Positions 57,639-64,000 of a stretch of DNA of 64,000 nucleotides are shown here, piece by piece; position 1 is the first letter of the stretch, and the number at the start of each line of letters is the position of its first letter. Below the pieces are notes generated by a model, which was not told the origin of the DNA, did not search any database, and saw only the letters and a list, made by a program, of their open reading frames with translations. The stretch covers positions 372,001-436,000 of the forward strand of contig CAWEWZ010000002.1 in NCBI GenBank assembly GCA_963812885.1, given 5' to 3'. The DNA is from Bog-756 sp963812885 (lineage in GTDB: Bacteria > Actinomycetota > Acidimicrobiia > Acidimicrobiales > RAAP-2). The translations under genes were made by a program, and so were the position numbers.

Positions 57639-59009
57639 CTACTCGGCCGACGCCGGGCAACGCCAGCTCGGCCCGCCGGCGGGCGGCATCCAGGGAGACC
57701 AGCTGGAACTGACGGGTCTCACCTTTGGCCAGCACCTGGCGGGCCTTCTTGGGTGGTGGAACGGCCAGACCCCGCAGCGGTATGTGGCAGAGCATGCCGC
57801 CGACATCGACATGGGCGCCATGGGACGTGAACGAGACCACCGTCCCGTCGAACGTGCTCCCCACCGGGTGCTCGGCCACGAAGGTGAGGAACGTCATCGG
57901 CTCGTTGAGTGCTTCCGGGGCCGCGCCGGGCCGGCTCCGCCCGTTGTCGGTGGTCGGGGCCGCGGCGGCCACGGTCGGTGTGCGGGAGCCCTTCTGAGCC
58001 TTGGCCGCCTTGGTGGGTCCGGGAGTCTTGGCCTCCTTCACCGGACCGGTGGCCTTGGTGGTCTTGGTGGTCTTGGTGGTCGCCTTCTTGGTCGCCTTGG
58101 CCAGCTTGGTCGCCTTGGCTGCTCGGGCCGGTTCGGCGGTGCCGGCCGGCTCCGCCCCGGCCGACTTCTTGGCCCCCTCGGCCGCTTTGCCGGCTTTGGC
58201 CGGCTTTGGTGGCTTTGGCGCCACCGGCCGCTTTGCCGGCCTTGGTCGCCTTGGCCGACTTGGTCGCCTTGGCCGACTTGGCCGCTTGGCCGCTTGGCCG
58301 ACTTGGCCGCCTTGGCGGCCTTGGTGGCTTTCGTTGCCTTGGGCGCCGGCTCGGTCGGCTCCCCCGCTCCCGCCTCGATCGATTCCGTCGCCCTGTCGGC
58401 GGCCTTGGCCGCCTTGGCCGACCTTCCCCGCGAGCCCCTCGGTGTCCGAGCCCGGGCCGAGTCCGGCTCGGGTCCGTCCGCCAGCCCGTCGCTCGACAGG
58501 TCCCGTCCGGCGTCGGCCGCCTTCTCCCCCCGCTTCGACTTCGAGGTCACCGATCGGCTCCTGGCCCCGCGGACCGGCGTGCGGGGGGTGAAGATCCAGC
58601 CCACGCCGGGCACCGGCTTGCCCCCGATGAGCCGACCGGGTTCGAAGAGCCAGGGTCGTTCGGCATGGAATTCCTGGAACGAGTCGTTGGACAGGACGAG
58701 CGCACCCGACTTCTCGGCGATGCGCAGGATGAACCCGTCACCGCGGCCGATGGCGCCGGCCGGCGGGGTGATCATCTCGCCGTGCTCGACCGCCTGATCG
58801 AAGGCGGCCACCTCGGACGGGTCGATCCGGTGGCCGAAGGACGCATCGACGACCACGGTGACATCCGAGGTGGTGAAGCCGCGGTACTCCTCCAGGAAGG
58901 CCCGGATGGCCTCGTCGAGCTGGGCCAGGCTGGGCATGGTCCGGCCCTCGGTGGCGATGTTGGACCCGTCCACGACGATCCGCCGTCGTTCGGGGAGATC
59001 TTGTTCCAT
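57639..59009 (-). CDS. NYN-domain RNase (Zc3h12a-like) + Lys/Ala-rich linker + S1 RNA-binding domain
   Basis: About 456 aa. Residues 10-150 form a PIN-like NYN nuclease: RRIVVDGSNIATEGRTMPSL (first Asp), VTVVVDASFGHRIDPSEVA, GDGFILRIAEKSGALVLSND (further acids) and WLFEPGRLIGGKPVPGVGWI. Then about 140 residues of KA/AAK repeats resembling histone H1 tails. The C-terminal S1 domain reads EHPVGSTFDGTVVSFTSHGA, VGGMLCHIPLRGLAV and ends RAELALPASAE. Frame breaks lie near 58220 and 57650. ATG 59009 has GGAG upstream. Likely an RNA-processing or RNA-quality-control nuclease; target unknown. Confidence 0.85.
58010..58345 (-). repeat. Lys/Ala-codon repeat tract in the NYN-S1 gene
   Basis: Imperfect 6-15-bp repeats built on GCCAAGG/GCCAAGGCGGC-type sequence on the minus strand (TTGGCCGCC on plus), encoding AKAAKATK runs. 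The frame break at about 58220 falls inside it. Confidence 0.8.
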
Positions 59010-59106
59010 AACGGACTCCAGTCAACCATCTGACCAGGCCCATTCCGACCATGCCCGGTTCCACCGGGCCATCGGCGCCCATCGGACACCCCGGGACCCA
59101 CACCCG

Positions 59107-59112
59107 TAGGAT
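59107..59112 (+). promoter_or_regulatory. -10 element TAGGAT of the M20 peptidase gene (leaderless)
   Basis: TAGGAT, six bases, GTG 59119. Confidence 0.5.
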
Positions 59113-59118
59113 GAGCCG

Positions 59119-60465
59119 GTGACCTCCGAGACCAGTCGTACCGCCGAGGCGACCGACCTGTTGCAGCACATGATCCGAAACGGGTGCGTCAACGACGGCT
59201 CGGTCGGCTCCGGCCAGGAGCAGCGGAGCGCCGACCTCCTGCGCTCCTATCTCGAGGGGTCCGGGGTGGACATGGAGACCTTCGAGCCCGAGCCGGGCCG
59301 GACCTCGCTGGTGGCCAAGATCCAGGGGTCCGATCCCACCGCACCGTCCCTCACCCTGCTCGGGCACACCGACGTGGTGCCGGCCAACCCCGACGACTGG
59401 ACCCACGACCCCTTCGGCGGCGAGCTGATCGACGGAGTGGTGTGGGGGCGGGGGGCCATCGACATGCTCAACCTCACGGCCACCATGGCCACCGGCATCC
59501 GCACCCTGGCCCAGGACGGATTCCGTCCCGCCGGGGACCTCACCTACGTGGCCGTCGCCGACGAGGAGGCGCTCGGAACCCACGGGGCCAAGTGGCTGTG
59601 CGACCACGCCGCCGACGAGGTCAACTCGGACTACGTGATCACCGAGTCGGGCGGGTTCCCCATGGGAGGGGCGGACGGGACCACCCGGCTGCCGGTGATC
59701 GTCGGGGAGAAGGGCGTCTACTGGTGCATCCTGACCGTGAAGGGCACCCCGGGCCACGCCAGCCAACCCCTGCGGACCGACAACGCCCTGGTCAAGGCGG
59801 CCGAGGTGGTCCGACGGGTCGACGAGTACCGGCCCCAGGCCCAGCTGCACGAGGCATGGGTGCGGTTCATCGAGGGGATCGGCTTCCCGCCGGACCTGGC
59901 CGAGCCCCTGCTCGACCCCGATCGCATCGATGGGTTCTGCGACGAGCTCCCCCTGGTCGGCCTGGCCCGTCAGGCCCACGCCTGCACCCACACCACGATG
60001 GCACCGACCATCCTGCGTACCGGGACCAAGATCAACGTGATCCCCGACCGGGTCGAGCTCGAGCTGGACATCCGATCGCTCCCCGGATGGGACACCACCG
60101 ATGTGCGGGCCATGCTGGAGGAGGTGGTCGGCGATCTGGCCGACGACGTGGACATCCGGTTCGAATCCGAGGAGCCGTCGACCAGCTCAGCGATCGATAC
60201 CCCGCTATGGGACGCGCTGGAGCGGGTCAGCCGGCTGTTCTATCCGGGAGCGCGCACCGTGCCCTTCCTGACGGTCGGGGCCACCGACGCCCGCTTCCAC
60301 CGGGCCCTCGGCAGCGTGGCCTACGGCTTCGGCCTCCACAGCCAGGCCATCGGATTCGAGCAGTACGGGGCCATGTTCCACGGCATCGACGAGCGGGTCG
60401 ATGTCGAGTCACTGCATCTTTCCACCGAGATGTGGATCGCCCTGGCCCACGACTTCGTGGGCTGA
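59119..60465 (+). CDS. M20/M25/M40 family metallopeptidase
   Basis: 448 aa, intact. Zinc site: LLGHTDVVPAN (His, Asp), VVWGRGAIDMLN (bridging Asp) and VAVADEEALG (Glu general base and ligand); dimerisation domain VKGTPGHASQPLRTDNALVK; C-terminal His in GAMFHGIDERV. Resembles the ArgE/DapE/CPG2 group; substrate uncertain. Cytoplasmic. Convergent with kgd. Confidence 0.94.
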   Translation: MTSETSRTAEATDLLQHMIRNGCVNDGSVGSGQEQRSADLLRSYLEGSGVDMETFEPEPGRTSLVAKIQGSDPTAPSLTLLGHTDVVPANPDDWTHDPFGGELIDGVVWGRGAIDMLNLTATMATGIRTLAQDGFRPAGDLTYVAVADEEALGTHGAKWLCDHAADEVNSDYVITESGGFPMGGADGTTRLPVIVGEKGVYWCILTVKGTPGHASQPLRTDNALVKAAEVVRRVDEYRPQAQLHEAWVRFIEGIGFPPDLAEPLLDPDRIDGFCDELPLVGLARQAHACTHTTMAPTILRTGTKINVIPDRVELELDIRSLPGWDTTDVRAMLEEVVGDLADDVDIRFESEEPSTSSAIDTPLWDALERVSRLFYPGARTVPFLTVGATDARFHRALGSVAYGFGLHSQAIGFEQYGAMFHGIDERVDVESLHLSTEMWIALAHDFVG

Positions 60466-60474
60466 TCGGGCTGG

Positions 60475-63400
60475 TCAGCCGACGGCGCGGTTGAGCAGGT
60501 CGTCCTGCTCCAGGCGGTGCAGGGCTGCGCTTCCCGAGGCCGGGCTGGCCGACTCCGCCCTGCTCACGTGCCGGAGCGTGTGGGTGTCGCGCAGGAGCCG
60601 GTGCAGCCGACCGTGCACGAAATTCCACGCCCCCATGTTCTCGGGCTCCTCCTGCAGCCAGACCACCTCCCCGGCGTTGGCATAGCGGTCGAGGAGGTCC
60701 TTGATGGTCGCCTTCGGCCACGGGTAGAGCTGCTCGACCCGGACCACGACCACGCCCCGTCCGGCCTCGCCGAGCTCGTCGCGCCGGGCCAGGGCGTCGT
60801 AGGCCACCTTGCCCGAGCAGAGGACCACCCGTTCCACGGCGCCGGCGTCGAACCCCTCGTCGGCGGTCGCCGGGTCGTCGAGCACCTCGGCGAACGAGCC
60901 CGAGGTGAACGCCCCGATGGGCGACCGGGCCTGGCGGGCCCGGAGGAGCGACTTGGGGGTGAACACGATGAGCGGCCGTCGGCCGTCGCCCTTCACCTGG
61001 GACCGCAGCAGATGGAAGTACTGCGCCGCGGTGGTCGGCTCGGTGACCCGCATGTTGCCGCGGGCGCTGAGGGTGAGGAACCGCTCGATCCGGGCTGACG
61101 AGTGCTCGGGTCCCTGTCCCTCGTAGCCGTGGGGCAGGAGCAGGACCAAGCCCGACCTCTGGCCCCACTTGTCCTCGGCGGCCACCAGGAAGTTGTCCAC
61201 GATGATCTCGGCGCCGTTCCAGAAGTCGCCGAACTGGGCCTCCCACGCCACCAGGTCGTCGATGGCCTCGACCGAGTACCCGTACTCGAAACCCACGCAG
61301 GCGTATTCGGACAGCAGCGAGTCGCGGACGGTGAACCGGCCGCCCTCCAGGCCGGCCAGGGGCACGTACTCGGCCCCGGTGGTGTGGTCCACCAGGACGG
61401 CGTGGCGTGGGAGAACGTACCCCGCCGGGTGTCCTGGCCGGTGAGGCGGACGTTGGTCCCCTCCAGCAGCAGCGAGCCGATGGCCAGCGACTCGCCGAGC
61501 GCCCAGTCGATCTCCCCGTCGGCCACCACCTTGTCGCGCTGCTCGAACTGGCGGGCCAGCTTGGGGTGGATGACGAACCCGTCGGGGACGGTGCGGACCA
61601 CCTCGGCCAGGCGGGAGAGCACCGGGGCGGGTACCCCGGTCTCGACCGGCGGGATCCACAGGTCGGGCACGACGTACTCCGGCAGCACCGGGCTGCGTCC
61701 CCGGCACCCCCTCGGCCTCGGCCTCGGCGCGGGTCTCGTCGAGGGCGGCCTGGAGCCGGGCCGAGAAGTCGTCGAGGGCCTTTTCGGCCTCCTCCAGCGA
61801 GATGTCGCCCCGCCGCACCAGCGACTCGGTGTAGAGCTTGCGCACCGAGCGCTTGGCCTCGATGAGGGCGTACATGAGCGGCTGGGTGTAGCTCGGGTCG
61901 TCGCCCTCGTTGTGGCCGTGGCGCCGGTAGCAGACCATGTCGATGACGACGTCCTTGTGGAAGGCCTGGCGGAACCCGAAGGCCAGGCGGGCGGCCCGGG
62001 CACAGGCCTCGGGATCGTCGCCGTTCACGTGGAAGATCGGAGCCTGCACCATCTTGGCCACGTCGGTCGGGTACACCGAGGTGCGGGCGGCCTCCGGTGC
62101 GGTGGTGAAGCCGAGCTGGTTGTTGATGACGATGTGGACGGTGCCGCCGGTGCGGTAGCCGGCCAGACCGGACAGGTTGAGGGTCTCGGCCACCACACCC
62201 TGGCCGGCGAAGGCGGCGTCGCCGTGGAGCAGGATGGGCAGCACCGGGAAGGGATCCCCGGACCCGTCCTCGAAACGGGGACCGCTCCCCTGCTCGCCGC
62301 CCAGGGCGTCCTGCTTGGCCCGGGCCATGCCCACCACCACCGGGTCGACCGCCTCGAGGTGCGACGGGTTGGAGGCCATGGTCACCGGGATCGAGCCCCC
62401 GCTGCGGGCCACGAAGGTCCCGACCGCACCCTTGTGGTACTTCACGTCGCCCGAGCCCTGGACCGACTCGGGATCGAGGTTTCCCTCGAACTCCTCGAAG
62501 ATCTCGCCGTAGGACTTGCCCACGATGTTGGCCAGCACGTTGAGGCGGCCGCGGTGGGACATGCCCATGACCGCCTCGTGGAGGCCCTCGTCGACCGCCT
62601 GGTCGAGGATGGTGTCGAGGAGCACGATGGCCGACTCGGCTCCCTCGAGCCCGAACCGCTTCTGACCCACGTAGCGCGAGTGGAGGAACCGCTCGAAGAC
62701 CTCGGCGGCGTTGAGCCTCCCGAGGATGTGGCGCTGCTCGTCGGGCGTGAGCTGGGACGGGACGCCTTCGACGTGCTGCTGGATCCACCGCTTCTGCTCG
62801 GGGTCCTGGATGTGCATGTACTCGATACCGAGCGTCCGGCAGTAGGCGTCGCGGAGGATGTGGAGGATCTCGTCCAGGGTGGCCATGTCCTTGCCGGCCA
62901 GCCCGTCGGCCACGAACTGCCGGGGCAGGTCCCAGATGGTCAGCCCGTAGTGGAGCGGGTCGAGCTCGGGGTGGAGCTCGGGAGGCTCGGCGTCGAGCGG
63001 ATCGAGGTGGGCGATGAGGTGGCCGCGGACCCGGTACATGTTGATGAGCGTCTGGACGTGGACCTGCTTGATCAGGCGGAGGTGGGCGCCCGCCCCTTCG
63101 TCGTCCGGGGCGTTGACGTCGCGTTCCCAGCGGACCGGCTCGTAGGGGATCTCGAGCGACTCGAAGACCTCGTCGTAGAAGCCGTGGCCGCCCATCAGGC
63201 ACTCGGAGACGTAGGCCAGGAAGAGGCCCGACTCGGCCCCCTGGATGATCCGGTGGTCGTAGGTGGAGGTGAGGGTCACCGTCTTGCCGACGCCCAGTTC
63301 GGCCAGGGTGCGGGGGTCGGCGGCCTCGAAACCGGGCGGGACGCCGAGGGCACCGACGCCGACGATGACGACCCTGGCCGGGCATCAGCCGGGGCACCGA

Positions 63401-64000
63401 CTGGACGGTGCCGAGCGTCCCCGGATTGGTCAGGGTCACCGTGGTGCCGGCGAAGTCGTCGGGAGCGATCTTGTTGGTGTGGATCTTGCGCACCAGCTCC
63501 TCGTAGGCGCTCACGAAGCCCCGGAAGTCCTGGCGGTCGGCCTCGGTGATGCACGGCACCAGCAGGGTGCGACTGCCATCGGACTTCTCGACGTCGACGG
63601 CCAGACCCAGCCCCACGTGGTCGTGCCGGATGACCCCCGGGGTCCCCTTGCCGTCGGCGTCCTCGACGAAGGCGGCGTTCATGGCCGGGACGGCGATGAG
63701 CCCCTTGACCACGGCGTAGCCGATCAGGTGGGTGAAGCTCACCTTGCCGCCGGTGGTCCGGAACAGCTGGTTGTTGACGATGGTGCGGTTGACCTCGAGC
63801 AACTTGGCCGGCACCACCCGCACGCTGGTGGCGGTGGGGACGCCCAGCGACGCCTCCATGTTGGCCACGATGCGGCCGGCGGCACCCCGCAGGGGCACCG
63901 CCTTCTCCGCTTCCTTCGTCCCCGACGCATCGGGGCTGGCACCGGCGCCGGTGACCGGCGCCGGTGGTGCGGGTGCGGCCGGGGGCGCCGGAACGGGCGG
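60475..64000 (-). CDS. kgd: Multifunctional 2-oxoglutarate dehydrogenase E2-E1 (Kgd-type), C-terminal part
   Basis: Couples an E2 succinyltransferase domain to a thiamine-dependent E1o, as in actinobacterial Kgd; the start is beyond the right edge. Visible from the edge: a Pro/Ala-rich linker, E2 core (ATSVRVVPAKLLEVNRTIVN, FTHLIGYAVVKGL, TLTNPGTLGTVQSVPRLMPG, STYDHRIIQGAESG), then E1: LHYGLTIWDLPRQFVADGL, GMSHRGRLNVLANIVG, LHGDAAFAGQGVVAETLN, NNQLGFTT and MVCYRRHGHNEGDDPSYTQP. C-terminus: WLQEEPENMGAWNFV to LLNRAVG. Breaks near 63380 (+1), 61690 (+1) and 61410. Confidence 0.95.

Noticed and set aside
57157..58224. S1-FabZ fusion protein
   Set aside because: Moving one base near 57650 gives a natural S1 ending (RAELALPASAE, stop 57639) just before the FabZ-like domain. 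A genuine fusion is less likely but should be rechecked in polished sequence.
1..64000. Programmed +1 frameshifting as an explanation for the broken genes
   Set aside because: Slip sites share no sequence, occur several times within one gene, and hit unrelated genes; bacteria with dozens of programmed sites in 64 kb are unknown. Sequencing insertions explain it better.
1..64000. tRNA, rRNA, SRP RNA, CRISPR, IS or prophage elements
   Set aside because: Intergenic spaces were read for cloverleaf-like, repeat-spacer and inverted-repeat patterns; none was convincing. Covariance-model scans (e.g. tRNAscan, Rfam) would be needed to exclude small RNAs.

Overview
The window is very GC-rich and carries an actinobacterial gene order. 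It has the acpP-rnc-mutM-smc-ftsY-ffh-rpsP-rimM-trmD-rplS superoperon, thiL/rpmB/fakA-like/recG/rsmD/coaD/DUF177/rpmF/plsX, a GTP-dependent PEP carboxykinase, and a fused E2-E1 2-oxoglutarate dehydrogenase (kgd type). A secreted protein built of GYWLVAADGGVFSFG repeats points towards the class Acidimicrobiia; that placement is inference. No rRNA, tRNA, CRISPR array, IS element or phage gene was recognised.

Layout. (1) 1-16281, minus: acpP, rnc, mutM, smc, ftsY, ffh, rpsP, KH protein, rimM, trmD, rplS, DUF2469, yraN, an enoyl-CoA hydratase, comM/yifB and the 5' part of dprA. This is translation, protein targeting, chromosome segregation and DNA uptake/repair. (2) 16541-26619, mostly plus: an accessory block. 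It holds a four-gene, translationally coupled cluster (circularly permuted ATP-grasp, alpha-E, ATP-grasp/alpha-E fusion, transglutaminase), then an SDR, a truncated globin (minus), an acyl-CoA dehydrogenase and a patatin. (3) 26648-34161, minus: fakA-like, recG, rsmD, coaD, a DivIVA-like coiled-coil protein, DUF177, rpmF, plsX. Divergent rpmB follows. (4) 34476-37960, minus: a two-component system and thiL, then pckG on plus. (5) 39892-54738: mixed metabolic and envelope genes, namely an MFS transporter, an AsnC-type RAM protein, a CoA-transferase, GNAT + galactokinase, Ddl + a PH-domain membrane protein, a methyltransferase, a Tat-type esterase, VOC, hydrolases, the repeat protein, and a membrane-embedded MurF-like ligase. 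(6) 54769-64000: a UvrD-type helicase, xth, a FabZ-like dehydratase, an NYN/S1 RNA-metabolism protein, an M20 peptidase and kgd (runs off the right end).

Two features run through the whole window. First, first-in-transcript genes repeatedly show a -10 hexamer (TANNNT or GATNNT) only 6-8 nt before the start codon, i.e. leaderless transcripts. Operon-internal genes instead use GTGA/ATGA/TAATG/TAGTG overlaps, with or without a Shine-Dalgarno sequence. Second, more than twenty conserved genes are broken by frameshifts, and nearly all are single extra bases (+1). I read this as an insertion-biased sequencing or assembly error, not as pseudogenisation. Coordinates of such genes are given from true start to true stop across the breaks.
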